Origin: Leptospira adleri
GTDB taxonomy: Bacteria > Spirochaetota > Leptospiria > Leptospirales > Leptospiraceae
Direction of reading: 5' to 3'
Assembly (NCBI RefSeq): GCF_002811985.1
Contig: NZ_NPDU01000013.1
Span: forward strand, 1 to 62,500
DNA length: 62,500 nucleotides
Shown: positions 9,421-20,484 of the stretch, in pieces
How the letters are laid out: every line of letters starts with the position of its first letter
Numbering within the stretch: position 1 is the first letter of the stretch
Made by a program: the position numbers and the translations under genes
The notes under the pieces: generated by a model
What the model saw: the letters and a program-made list of their open reading frames with translations, nothing else
Told to the model about the DNA's origin: nothing
Databases searched by the model: none

Positions 9421-10575
9421 ATGCGAATCTTTAGCTTATATCGTTTGATTCAAACTTTGTTTGGAAAATTTTCTTCCGCACAGTTTCTCAGAAAAGGAAG
9501 CGCTGCAATCATTTCCAAATTCAATCGACTCGATCCGAAGATTCGATTTTATAAATCATCGAGCTTGTTTTCTCGAAAAAATCTTCAATGCAATGGAAGA
9601 ATTTTATATCCGCTCTTAATCACGTTCGTCTTTCTCAGCTCTTCCTCCCACTTCGCGGAATCCCTTTCCAAAGAACAGTTAAAACTCGTGACTCTTGTCC
9701 ATACGATCATAGACGACCTCGATCACTTGGTTCTTAAAAAATCAAAAAATGAAAACGACGACGTATATCTTTTGATGAAGGAATCGATCGCAAAACTCAG
9801 AAGCGGCGTTTTGAGAGTCGGAATTCGGGAAGACATGGATCGCGATATCTTCGGTTCGGCGGCGTTCTCGATCCGATCGAAAGAAGATCCGGACCCGAGC
9901 ATCTATCTAAGCCCCTATCTTTTAGAACTCTATCAAACGCATCCCTCAATCGTTTTGTCAGCTTTCGTTCACGAATGTCAGCATTCTAAAAGTTATTTCG
10001 ACGACCCGGAACGTTTTGTGGACTTGGGTTCCACGAGCGCGCTTGAAAAATATTTATACGAGTTGGACTCCTACAACAGAGAGTCGCAATTCATTCTTAA
10101 ATATTTGAAGAAGAATCCGAAGTACAAACTTACTCCTTTTGAAGTGCTTCTCTCCAACAGTTTTGAAAAGGATAATTTAAACTATTTTTCATACGCGGCG
10201 CTGGGTCACGATATATCCCTCGCAGCTTATCTCTATAACGTTTCCGGTTTTAAACTTTCTTACGAAGAGAAAATTAAACTGATCGATAATACTTTAAATC
10301 AGCTTATAGCGACGCAAATGGAAGAAAAATCGGATCTCTGGAATCAGTATCGGCAAGTCGTTCCCATTTATTCCTTTCTTCAGTTCGCTCCGCAGGCCAT
10401 TCGGAACGTGGATACCGTTCATGATAAGATCGTGGATCAATCCAAATATGATCTTCAAAAACAACACCCGGATTTATACGAAAGATTGCTCGTACTTGAA
10501 AAGATTTTCGGAGAGAATATTCAAAAATATAAATATTTGCAGGAAACTCTGGATAAACTCAAACAGTTGGAGTGA
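9421..10575 (+). CDS. Putative exported metalloprotease (HExxH), hypothetical
   Basis: 384-residue protein not assigned to a named family. After about 60 basic residues a hydrophobic segment (ILYPLLITFVFLSSSS) looks like a signal anchor or late signal peptide. The exported part contains SAFVHECQHSKSYF (HECQH, about residues 184-188), a match to the zinc-binding HExxH motif. An acidic YELDSYNRE about 28 residues later could supply the third ligand, as in gluzincins. The rest is helical and charged. AGGA lies upstream of the ATG. The DUF2167 gene follows 62 bases downstream on the same strand. Metalloprotease function is inference from one motif and its hydrophobic context. Confidence 0.65.
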   Translation: MRIFSLYRLIQTLFGKFSSAQFLRKGSAAIISKFNRLDPKIRFYKSSSLFSRKNLQCNGRILYPLLITFVFLSSSSHFAESLSKEQLKLVTLVHTIIDDLDHLVLKKSKNENDDVYLLMKESIAKLRSGVLRVGIREDMDRDIFGSAAFSIRSKEDPDPSIYLSPYLLELYQTHPSIVLSAFVHECQHSKSYFDDPERFVDLGSTSALEKYLYELDSYNRESQFILKYLKKNPKYKLTPFEVLLSNSFEKDNLNYFSYAALGHDISLAAYLYNVSGFKLSYEEKIKLIDNTLNQLIATQMEEKSDLWNQYRQVVPIYSFLQFAPQAIRNVDTVHDKIVDQSKYDLQKQHPDLYERLLVLEKIFGENIQKYKYLQETLDKLKQLE

Positions 10576-10637
10576 TTTTTCGGTTAAATAGCTTTTAAAA
10601 ATAGAATTCACGCTAAACCAAACAACAGGAGATCTTT

Positions 10638-11525
10638 ATGAAGAATAAAATCATCGTAACTTTTTTGATCCTCTTCTCTTTTGCTCTGTATCCGCAGCAA
10701 AACGAAGACGCGGATCAAATCGTTAAGAATCTAAAATACAAAACCGGAAAAATCGTCCTGGGCGATAACCTGGCGACATTGACGGTACCATCGCATTTCA
10801 GATATATCGACGGAAAACAGAGCAAGCTGGTTTTAGAAAACGTCTGGGGAAATCCGCCTGGCCCGGAACCTCTTGGAATGTTATTCTTAAAAAATGAAAC
10901 TCCCACGAGTCCCAACTTTACTTTTGCGATCACGATCTCATTTTCGGAAGAAGGTTATATCAAGGACGACGACGCAAAGGATATGAACTACGACGATCTT
11001 TTGGACGAGATGAAGGACGATACGAAAGAGTCAAACGAAGAGAGAAAAAAACAAGGTTATCAAACCGTTGAACTCGTCGGCTGGGCCTCCCCTCCTTTCT
11101 ACGACGAAAAGACAAAAAAATTACACTGGGCGAAAACTCTAAAATTCGAGGGAGCGGAAGTGGATACGCTCAATTACAATATCAGAATGTTAGGAAGGAA
11201 AGGAGTTTTAGTTTTAAACGTCATCGCCGACATCGATAAACTTCCGCAGGTAAATCAGGAATTGGACTCGATCGTAAATTCAACCGAGTTCAATGACGGA
11301 AATCGTTATTCGGATTTTAATCCCGGACTGGATACGGTCGCCGCCTATGGAATCGGGGGTTTGATCGCTGGAAAAGTGCTCGCAAAAGCGGGGATTTTCG
11401 CTCTTCTTCTTAAATTCTGGAAAGTGATCGCGTTAGCCGCCATCGGCGGATTCGGCGTTATCAGAAAATTCTTTTTTGGAGAAAAAGAAAATCCCCCTCC
11501 GACCGATAACACGACGAATACGTAA
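10638..11525 (+). CDS. DUF2167 family membrane-anchored protein
   Basis: 295-residue protein with a signal peptide (KNKIIVTFLILFSFALYPQ) and a C-terminal double hydrophobic segment (about residues 235-270), so it is exported and then membrane anchored. The body matches the DUF2167 pattern closely: KIVLGDNLATLTVPSHFRY, ENVWGNPPG, SFSEEGYIKDDDAKDMNYDDLL, VELVGWASPPFYD, LHWAKTLKF, LNYNIRMLGRKGVLVLN, and AAYGIGGLIAGKVLAKAGIF. The molecular function of the family is not known. An AGGAG ribosome binding site precedes the ATG. A strong hairpin with a T tract follows the gene. Confidence 0.9.
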   Translation: MKNKIIVTFLILFSFALYPQQNEDADQIVKNLKYKTGKIVLGDNLATLTVPSHFRYIDGKQSKLVLENVWGNPPGPEPLGMLFLKNETPTSPNFTFAITISFSEEGYIKDDDAKDMNYDDLLDEMKDDTKESNEERKKQGYQTVELVGWASPPFYDEKTKKLHWAKTLKFEGAEVDTLNYNIRMLGRKGVLVLNVIADIDKLPQVNQELDSIVNSTEFNDGNRYSDFNPGLDTVAAYGIGGLIAGKVLAKAGIFALLLKFWKVIALAAIGGFGVIRKFFFGEKENPPPTDNTTNT

Positions 11526-11546
11526 TCGAAAGAATCGTAACAATCG

Positions 11547-11604
11547 AAAATCGGAGTTTTTATCGTTGAATTCAAATTCAGGAAACAAAACTCCGATTTT
11601 TTTT
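11547..11604 (+). terminator. Rho-independent terminator of the DUF2167 gene
   Basis: Arms AAAATCGGAGTTTT (11547-11560) and AAAACTCCGATTTT (11587-11600) are perfectly complementary, with a 26-base loop and an unbroken T8 at the 3' side. It lies 22 bases after the stop codon. Confidence 0.8.
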
Positions 11605-11761
11605 GTCAGCGCATCTTGAGCGAAAACGGAAATCCTTCGTCCAAACACAAAATCTTCTACGTTGCATATTTCTTAGAAGCCATAGAAAAAAGAAGGCAGA
11701 AGTCCTTTGAAATTCCGAAGTCAAAACTCGTGAACAAAGTTCACCTCGTTTTAAGTGAGAA

Positions 11762-11813
11762 CGGACTTTAAGTCCGAAACAATCTTTTTTCGAAGGAATT
11801 GATTTGTCGGAAC
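11762..11813 (+). repeat. Dispersed repeat with CGGACTTTAAGTCCG core, copy 2
   Basis: Same block order as 3317-3366: the 15-base palindrome, TTTTTCGAAGGA, then TTTGTCGGAAC, with small length differences between blocks. Confidence 0.6.
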
Positions 11814-11930
11814 AATCGAATCAAAGATTAAAAAGTTGACGGAGCCAATCGTAAAAAGAAGTCGAAAGATCAATTTATGTTCCGATTCGTTTCTATAAAA
11901 GATTCTCAGTTTTACTTGAGAGCCTAAGCC

Positions 11931-12025
11931 TAAAATGTAGGAACTCATACTTCTCGGAAATGACAAGAACGATTCCATATCGCCCAGAAGCCAATTAAGT
12001 TGTAAAATGTAGGAACTCACACAAA
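11931..12025 (+). repeat. Paired GGAACTC element, copy 1
   Basis: First half CCTAAAATGTAGGAACTCAT and, 72 bases later, second half AAAATGTAGGAACTCACAC. The same order (first half continuing ATACTT, second half continuing ACACAA) recurs at 43871-43964 and, inverted, around 40672-40768, with 70-73 bases between cores. Confidence 0.65.
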
Positions 12026-12130
12026 AAAATCGAATTTTATAAACCGGAATTCTTTGCCTCTTTCGAGGTTTGCGATAGGGCTTTCAAAAGACGGAAAATA
12101 AATTCTAAAAAAAATCTTAGGATCCGAAGT

Positions 12131-13453
12131 TCACTGAGGAATCTTCGGACCCAATTCGATGACAAGCTGTTCTTCTGGAACGGTCAAATCGATCTTTTCG
12201 ACTTTTTCCGGAATTCTTCCCGCAAGAACGTCTTCCGTGAGATTTTTAATTTTTGCTAATATAGTTTCATCCGTGCAATTGGAAATTGAAATGATGTTCG
12301 GAAGATCTCTTCCCCAAGAAAAACGGATTCCGGGACTTTCCACAAAAAAAGATTCGGTGATTCCGTCTCCTTCCTTATCGATCATCGTAAAAACGGTGGA
12401 GTCTCCGGTAACGACGACCGCCTTCTTTCCTTTTTTGACCTTATCGGCTTTTACCCGAGTATTAGTCATCTCCCGATTCCAAAGATAATAGTATAATTTT
12501 CTAATTTGGGAATCGATCAGACGATCTCTCGCGGTCTTATACAATTCTCCGTATTTTTTTCCGACTTCTTCTTCGCCTTTCATCTGACCGTCGAGTTCTC
12601 TCGGAGTTGTAGAATGAAGATAATAGTCCGGAATTCCGTTCACCGTATTGATATAAAACGACTGATCCTTTCTATCGCCGGGATATGGATTGGTTTCGGC
12701 GCCGGGATTTTTCAGAAATGCCAGAAGCTGATCTCTTCTCTCGTTCACTTTTTTTCTGAGTTCTTCGGCTCGAAAACGAAGAGAACTGGTCTTCGGAGAT
12801 TCTTTTCCGTAAAATCTTTCGGATCGTTCGAGTTCGGCGCTCACCGCTCTTTCGGAAGAATAATTCTTAAGAAGGTCCTCGTCGTATTTCATGAGGAGAT
12901 CCATCTCTTTGGATTTTTTGATCGGCTCCGCAGAAGCCTGTTTCACCTCGGCGTTGTTAGGCGAGGTTTCGTTTTTATTCGATTCTTTGGAAACGTTCGG
13001 ATCGGGAGAGCCGGACTTATTCTCGGAAGTTTTCGAGCCGTTTACGCTTCTTTCGGATTCCGGAAGCCTGTAATAATCCGATTCCAATTCTCGGAGTCTC
13101 GCGTAATTGGAAATTTTTACGAGATATTCTTTCTCTTTCTCTTTTACTCCGTTGGGATCGTCGTATCCGTCTTTTAAAAGGGTCAACTGCCCCTTGTAGA
13201 TGATCATCAGAGTCGCTTCCGAAGAATCGCGATTCGGGTTTCGATCCGGAAGGGCCTTTCCTTCCTTGTCGACCAACTGAACAAAGTGAAACGCAAGGCG
13301 ATCGGTTCGAAACTCGGTGATGTTCTGAATATCGGGAGAAATTTGCAGATCGGAGGAAGACCAAAGCGCTCCTCCCAAAAGGCAGAGCGAACATAATAAA
13401 ACCGGTAAGTTCTTTCCGGCCGGAAACAAGCGATCCATAAAATTGGATTTCAT
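12131..13453 (-). CDS. Hypothetical exported protein
   Basis: 440-residue protein that I do not recognise. It has an N-terminal signal-like segment (NLPVLLCSLCLLGGALWSSS). The middle is strongly charged and low in complexity (serine, asparagine, glutamate and lysine rich between about residues 130 and 190) and probably unstructured. The flanks look folded (ATLMIIYKGQLTLLKDGYDD near the N-terminus, and DSTVFTMIDKEGDGITESFFVESPGIRFSWG near the C-terminus). DKEGDGITE resembles an acidic loop but is not a clean EF-hand. It is the last gene of a minus-strand operon that includes an N-acetylmuramoyl-L-alanine amidase, so an envelope role is likely but unproven. Confidence 0.75.
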   Translation of the reverse strand: MKSNFMDRLFPAGKNLPVLLCSLCLLGGALWSSSDLQISPDIQNITEFRTDRLAFHFVQLVDKEGKALPDRNPNRDSSEATLMIIYKGQLTLLKDGYDDPNGVKEKEKEYLVKISNYARLRELESDYYRLPESERSVNGSKTSENKSGSPDPNVSKESNKNETSPNNAEVKQASAEPIKKSKEMDLLMKYDEDLLKNYSSERAVSAELERSERFYGKESPKTSSLRFRAEELRKKVNERRDQLLAFLKNPGAETNPYPGDRKDQSFYINTVNGIPDYYLHSTTPRELDGQMKGEEEVGKKYGELYKTARDRLIDSQIRKLYYYLWNREMTNTRVKADKVKKGKKAVVVTGDSTVFTMIDKEGDGITESFFVESPGIRFSWGRDLPNIISISNCTDETILAKIKNLTEDVLAGRIPEKVEKIDLTVPEEQLVIELGPKIPQ

Positions 13454-13496
13454 CTTGTTTCTAGTATCGGCTTTTAGAGCGACGGAATGAGGGAAT

Positions 13497-14265
13497 TCAG
13501 TTTCTTTTATGGGTTAAACTGAGAGAATATTCCATTCCAGGAATCGTTTCGGAAAGACCGTCGAGCCTATATTCCACGGATTGAATGTCCGAAAAGTTTT
13601 CAAAAACGGTTTTTTCCAAGGCGATAAAAGTGGAATCCAAAAGAGCCATCTTCTTTCGCGCGATTTCCTTTTGTTTGTCCTCTTCCTTCATCTGCTGCTG
13701 CACGTAGGTGTAATCGATTCTAAACTTCATTCCGGAAAGAATCTCCTGCAAAGTCGACTTTCTGAAATCAAGAATCAGAGTGTTTCCATTTTTCCATATC
13801 GCTTTCACCGCGTATTGGATCTCGGGAAGACGTTTTAGATTTTTATAATGTTCTCCTTTACCGGAAGCGAACGCCTTGTCGAAATAGGAAGATTCGCTGA
13901 TCTCTCCGATGAGAGTCATCGTTTTGTGACGGAACTCGTCCTCTTCCAAGAGAACTTTTCTACGAACCGGAAAAATCTGTCTTTCTCCGTCCGAACCGTA
14001 GATCGTGATCTCGGTTCTCGGATCTCTGTTTCCCACTTCGTAGAGAGAAAAAGGGACAAGGGTGATGAATGGATTGTGACCCGCGAGTATAAAAGAAGTG
14101 AAGAATAAGACGACTCCGATCCATGCGTAAGTGAGAAACAAGGTTCTTCGAGAAACTCCGTCTTCGGTCGCCGTGCGAAACAACCAGAGATAACCGAGAT
14201 TGATTTTTACTCCCGCAGCCTTGATCGCTTCCCATGCCGCGTCTTTGATCGCGATTGCAGATTCT

Positions 14266-14285
<20 letters not shown>
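13497..14285 (-). CDS. Membrane-anchored protein, possible GerMN-like domain
   Basis: 262 residues. One transmembrane helix (about residues 48-68, LTYAWIGVVLFFTSFILAG) separates a short basic cytoplasmic part from a periplasmic part. The periplasmic region (ITIYGSDGERQIFPVRRKVL... ending LDSTFIALEKTVFENFSDIQSVEYRLDG) has the strand order and late helix of GerMN/sporulation-type domains, which are commonly encoded beside cell-wall amidases. This match is by eye only. The start overlaps the end of the amidase gene by 20 bases, which indicates co-translation and a shared envelope role. Confidence 0.75.
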
Positions 14286-15357
<1,072 letters not shown>

Positions 15358-16951
15358 ATCGAACCTTTTTTCTTTTGAGAATCTTCTCTTCTTGTATCGT
15401 TGATATCGAACAGATTCCGTTTGCTTTTGTCGTATTGTTTGTTGGACTGTTGCTGATTTCGGTTCTGGTTTTGATTGCGTTGTCCCTGTTGCGGTTGGCG
15501 CTGTTTGTCTTTGTTCCCTTGGAATTTGTTCTGCTTGTTGCCTTGTTTATTTTGCTTAGGCTCCGAGGACAAAACGGAATCCGCTTTCTGCAAAAACGCT
15601 TCCGCTTCCTGGATCGCAGCGGCCGGCTTTTTCTTTTGTCCGTCGCGCGGATGCGAGTGACCTGCGTGAGCCGGACGTTTGTCCCCTCTTTTATCGCGGC
15701 CTCCGTGCGAACGGGTTCCACCCCGTTCCCTTTCGTGAGGACGTCTTCCGTTCTGTTTGAAATGAGTTTCTTTTTCCTTGTCGTAAGAATCTCCGCCCAC
15801 AAAAGCCTGAAATTCTCCCTTAGGAAATTGAATAAACTCTTCGTCGACTTCGAGGACTTCGATCTTTTGTTTGAGATACTTTTCGATCTTCTCCAATTCC
15901 ACGTAATCGGATTCGGAACAAAAACCGATCGCCTTTCCTTTTCTTCCCGCCCTCGCCGTTCTTCCGATCCTATGAACGTAGTTTTCCGTGTCCTGCGGAA
16001 GGTCGTAGTTGTAGACGATGTCGATATTCTCGACGTCGATTCCTCGGGAAGCGACGTCGGTCGCGACCATATAACGATATTTGCCGGATTTAAAATCTCT
16101 TAGAAGTCTGAGTCTTTTTTTCTGATCCAGCTCGGAAGAAATCCCGGTGACCGGAACTCCGAATCTTCTAAGAGTATGTACGATCTTCGGAATATTCGCT
16201 TTATAATTCGTGAATATGATTCCCTGACCTTCGTCCTTCGAGTTGAGAATCAGATTTGTCATATAAGGAATTTTTTCCTCTCTTCCCAAATGAACGATCT
16301 TCTGATCGATTCTTTCCGTGATGATCTTTTCCGGGTTGATCTGGATCTCGACGGGTTCGTTTAAGAATCGATAGGCGAGACGCATCACTTCGACGGAAAG
16401 AGTCGCGGAGAAGAGCAAGGTCTGTTTTCGATTCTTACATTTATGAAGAAGCCAACGAATGTCTTGGATAAAACCCATGTCAAGCATTCGATCCGCTTCG
16501 TCTAGGACGAAGAATTCAACATTTGTAATATCGATGGAACCGGACTTGATCATATCGATCAATCGACCGGGAGTCGCGACGATGATTCCCTTCAGACCTT
16601 CCAAGTCTTTGTTCTGAGACTTGTAATCGGTTCCCCCGATGATCGGAACCGCACGAACTCCGTCCGCGTGTTTGAGAAGTTTTTTGGCTTCGTCGGAGAT
16701 CTGCATCGTCAATTCTCTTGTGGGAGCCAAAACGAGAGCGGAAACTCCTTGAATCTCTTTTGTAAGAATCGTGTGAATCACGGGAACCAAAAAGGCCACG
16801 GTTTTTCCGGTTCCGGTTTGCGCGAGACCCGTAATGTCTTTTCCTTCCAATCCGTGTGGGATCGATTTCTCTTGGATCGGAGTCAGTTCGGTATAACCGA
16901 TATCTTGAATGGCGGAAAGCAATTTGGGATGTATGGAAAGTTCTTCGAATT

Positions 16952-17755
<804 letters not shown>

Positions 17756-17780
17756 TTTCTGGATCTAGAGAATCGGAAAG

Positions 17781-17829
<49 letters not shown>

Positions 17830-17879
17830 AGGGAATCTTCTTGGAAGGATCTTTCCAAAATTTTTAAGAATCAAAACGA

Positions 17880-18347
17880 ATGAGCATCCAAAATAAAATC
17901 GAATCTCTGGGTTACAAACTTCCCCCTCCTCCGCAAGCGATCGCGGCTTACATCCCCGCGAATCAGAGCGGGAATTTAGTTTTTACTTCCGGTCAACTTC
18001 CTCTCAAAGACGGACAACTGATGCTCACCGGAAAATTGGGCGAAGGACTTTCCATCGAAGACGTAAAAGAAGCTACGATCCAAGCCGGCTTGAACGCGAT
18101 CGCCGCCGCTTCCGCGATCTGCGGAGGCCCGGATAAAATCGTGAAGATCGTAAAGATCGGAGTTTTTGTCGCCTGCAGTCCGAATTTTACGGAACACCAT
18201 CTCGTCGCAAACCACGGTAGCAATTTTCTTCTTTCGGTTTTCGGAGAAGCGGGACGTCACGCGCGCTTTGCGGTCGGCGTTCCTTCTCTTCCTTTGAACG
18301 CACCCGTGGAAATCGAGGTTACGTTTCAGGTCGCAGATGTTTCGTAA
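17880..18347 (+). CDS. RidA family (YjgF/Endoribonuclease L-PSP-like) protein
   Basis: 155 residues. RidA proteins hydrolyse reactive enamine/imine intermediates such as 2-aminoacrylate. Characteristic segments are LVFTSGQLPLKDG, AGLNAIAAASAICGG, VKIVKIGVFVACSPNFTEH and the signature RFAVGVPSLPLNAPVEIEV, which retains the conserved Arg and the terminal Glu. It belongs to the longer subgroup (about 150 residues) that starts with a helical SIQNKIESLGYKLPPPPQA segment. The next gene starts 11 bases before this one stops. The specific substrate is unknown. Confidence 0.9.
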   Translation: MSIQNKIESLGYKLPPPPQAIAAYIPANQSGNLVFTSGQLPLKDGQLMLTGKLGEGLSIEDVKEATIQAGLNAIAAASAICGGPDKIVKIVKIGVFVACSPNFTEHHLVANHGSNFLLSVFGEAGRHARFAVGVPSLPLNAPVEIEVTFQVADVS

Positions 18348-18843
18348 TCTCTGGAGAGACATTCAATGGAGCATAAGAACGATTCCCCTTCTTGCAAAAG
18401 AATGGTCGACGTTCTATCTTTCCTTTAGCGGAAGATTCACCGATTTCTGGAAAGAGAAATCGGGAACCGAAAAAATTCTTTTTGTCGCGGTGACTCTTCA
18501 ACTTTTTTTCAGTCTTTCGACTTGGATCGAATACACGATCCGTCTCGGCGGGGAAGAAACCGAAGGCCTTCGTGTTTCGTCTAACTTTTATTTTATCATC
18601 CTTTCTACTGCGGTTTTCTTTTTCGGTTCGTTCTGGAGATCCCATTGGCTGGGTTCCCTTCTTTTGAGCGTTCAATTCCTGCTCGGCTTAGGCGCACTCG
18701 CCGGCATCTTTTTTCCGGAAGTTTTCTTTGTGAGTTTTTTGAGGGAAGTGGATTACGTTTTTAGTTGGAAGTTCTACGGGTTCTTAGGCGCTTGGGGTTT
18801 TACCTCCCTTCTTGCCCTAAATCAGTTTTTTCAGAAAGACTAA
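18337..18843 (+). CDS. Hypothetical membrane protein
   Basis: 168 residues with four probable transmembrane helices (around 46-66 ILFVAVTLQLFFSLSTWIEY, 82-98 FYFIILSTAVFFFGSFW, 104-126 LGSLLLSVQFLLGLGALAGIFF, and 144-162 FYGFLGAWGFTSLLALNQF). No motif is recognised. It overlaps the RidA gene by 11 bases, so the two are co-translated, but a functional connection is not evident. Confidence 0.75.
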   Translation: MFRNLWRDIQWSIRTIPLLAKEWSTFYLSFSGRFTDFWKEKSGTEKILFVAVTLQLFFSLSTWIEYTIRLGGEETEGLRVSSNFYFIILSTAVFFFGSFWRSHWLGSLLLSVQFLLGLGALAGIFFPEVFFVSFLREVDYVFSWKFYGFLGAWGFTSLLALNQFFQKD

Positions 18844-19437
18844 AAGCTCATAAAGAAACGCCGACAATCCATTTTTTATTTTCTCCGACAAACCTTGCTT
18901 GCTGGAAACGAGTCGTCGTAATTACCATTTTTCTTTTGGAGAATCAAAAGTAGGAACTCCTATGATTCAATTTTTGGATAAGAATTTTGGGAGTTCCCGC
19001 AAAATCGCCTTCCCGGCCGGCCCCGGAAAAGTAGGAACTCCTATCTTTCGGACTTTACGAATCGTTTTTCAAATGGGACGACAAAGCATCCGATTTCCGA
19101 AACGGCCGGAGCGACTTCCTCATTTCCACTCGAAGGTAAAAGTAGAATCTTACGCGAGGGAGTTCCTACTTTTACAATTCTTCTTACAAGTGTCGGCGTT
19201 CCCTTTCTTCGTTTGGAATCGACGTTTTCCAGCGAGAAATTATCGACGCCTGCGCTCCTGTAGCATGAAGCGAATGATAGCCGACCTAAATCCGTAAGAG
19301 TTCCTACAACAAAGATTGAAGAGACATAGTCAACGAAAGAAAACGAAAATCACATTCAGATTTTATAATTTTATTCAATTAATTATTTACATATTTTTTT
19401 TTGACATATTATCCGATCGATTCTCGGAGAAATTAAA
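18844..19437. repeat. Non-coding gap with five copies of the GGAACTC dyad
   Basis: GTAGGAACTC occurs at 18950-18959 and 19031-19040, its reverse complement at 19160-19169 and 19298-19307, and a GAGTTCCCGC variant at 18991-19000. The ORF that spans this region is made largely of these repeats and has no start signal, so I treat the stretch as non-coding. A TTGACA at 19401-19406 and TATTAT at 19407-19412 near the next gene are promoter-like but not well spaced. Confidence 0.65.
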
Positions 19438-20271
19438 ATGAAAAACTATATTTTGGCATTTTCTACTTTTCTAATTTTTAATATTCTAATAGCCGAATCC
19501 TCCAAAAACTCCCAAAAAGGAGCGGAGATCGTCGAACGCGCCAATCAATTCATCGAACAACTTTCGTATCCGATGCGTGAAAGAGATCTGAAACCCGAGG
19601 GCGAAATAGGACGCACCTTCGAGGAGCTAAAAAAAGATTCGGAAGATTTCATAAAGGAAGCAAAGGCGGACAAAACCGCCTTCAATGAGGTCGAGAAGGT
19701 AAAAACAAAATTACAACAAATCAAGGCGGAATACATTCGAAAAAGGGAACAGATCGCTTCTGAAGAATACAACTTCAAACCTAGATTCGGAATTTCTCCC
19801 GGAATCATGTATCTTTCCGGTCAAGGAAGAGGAGAATATCTTTCAGGAGCTAGTGTGGATTCTTTCGGATTCATTGTCGCCAATGAAAAACTTCGAAATA
19901 TCACACGTTTGTTTCCGACGGTTACGGGTTATTGGTCGCCTGAAAAAATAAGTCCATTCTTTGTCGGTATTACGGTCGGATTGAATGAAGGTAAAAACTC
20001 CGGTCTCGGCTATTCCCTCGCCTACGGAATTTCGTTAGGCGTCGTTTTATCCGGCAACGTTCATTTTGGAGTTTTTTACGGTCAAATCTACGACCCTTCC
20101 GTTCGAAAACTTCCGGCGTATTTAAACCTGAGTCAACCCTATCCCAGCTATCTACTCGGACCGGACGCAAAGCCGTCCTATCAGTACGCGGGTTTTTCCG
20201 TTCCAACGGAAGCCGTAAATGGAATATACAACGCATTAGGAATCGTGATCAGCATTTCCGTAGGTAAGTAA
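19438..20271 (+). CDS. Hypothetical exported protein with coiled coil
   Basis: 277 residues, unrecognised. A signal peptide (YILAFSTFLIFNILIAES) is followed by a charged heptad-rich helix (about residues 25-105) and then a C-terminal half rich in Gly, Tyr, Ser and alternating hydrophobics (GISPGIMYLSGQGRGEYLSG, PFFVGITVGLNEGKNSGLGYSLAYGISLGVVL) ending in ISISVGK. That half could form beta strands of a small outer-membrane or periplasmic barrel. A GGAG ribosome binding site lies eight bases before the ATG. It stands alone between repeat-rich DNA and a convergent lipoprotein gene. Confidence 0.75.
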   Translation: MKNYILAFSTFLIFNILIAESSKNSQKGAEIVERANQFIEQLSYPMRERDLKPEGEIGRTFEELKKDSEDFIKEAKADKTAFNEVEKVKTKLQQIKAEYIRKREQIASEEYNFKPRFGISPGIMYLSGQGRGEYLSGASVDSFGFIVANEKLRNITRLFPTVTGYWSPEKISPFFVGITVGLNEGKNSGLGYSLAYGISLGVVLSGNVHFGVFYGQIYDPSVRKLPAYLNLSQPYPSYLLGPDAKPSYQYAGFSVPTEAVNGIYNALGIVISISVGK

Positions 20272-20484
20272 TAGCGCCCTCGTCAAACGGCGTAACGAAA
20301 ACAATCTTTGAAGACAGGATGAAAATCCGATTCAAATCCAATGGATTCGTTGCGCAGGAATGAATCCGAAACTTGGATCGATTTCCTAACTTGATCGAAC
20401 CGGGCTTGTATCGCAAAAATTCCGCAGAAATGGATCCCTAATCGATCGCACATTTTGATTCTAATTTTTCAAACCGTAAACACA

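Larger units (their letters stand above)
11605..12130. other. Non-coding gap carrying dispersed repeats
   Basis: No gene supported. It holds copy 2 of the CGGACTTTAAGTCCG repeat (11762-11813) and a pair of GTAGGAACTC motifs 72 bases apart (11937 and 12009). The neighbouring minus-strand gene ends at 12131. Confidence 0.5.

Noticed and set aside
12506..13177. 223-residue plus-strand ORF
   Set aside because: Antisense shadow of the hypothetical exported protein; Phe/Arg-rich with no start signal.
18899..19297. 132-residue plus-strand ORF
   Set aside because: Made up of four dyad copies and intervening non-coding DNA; no start signal.
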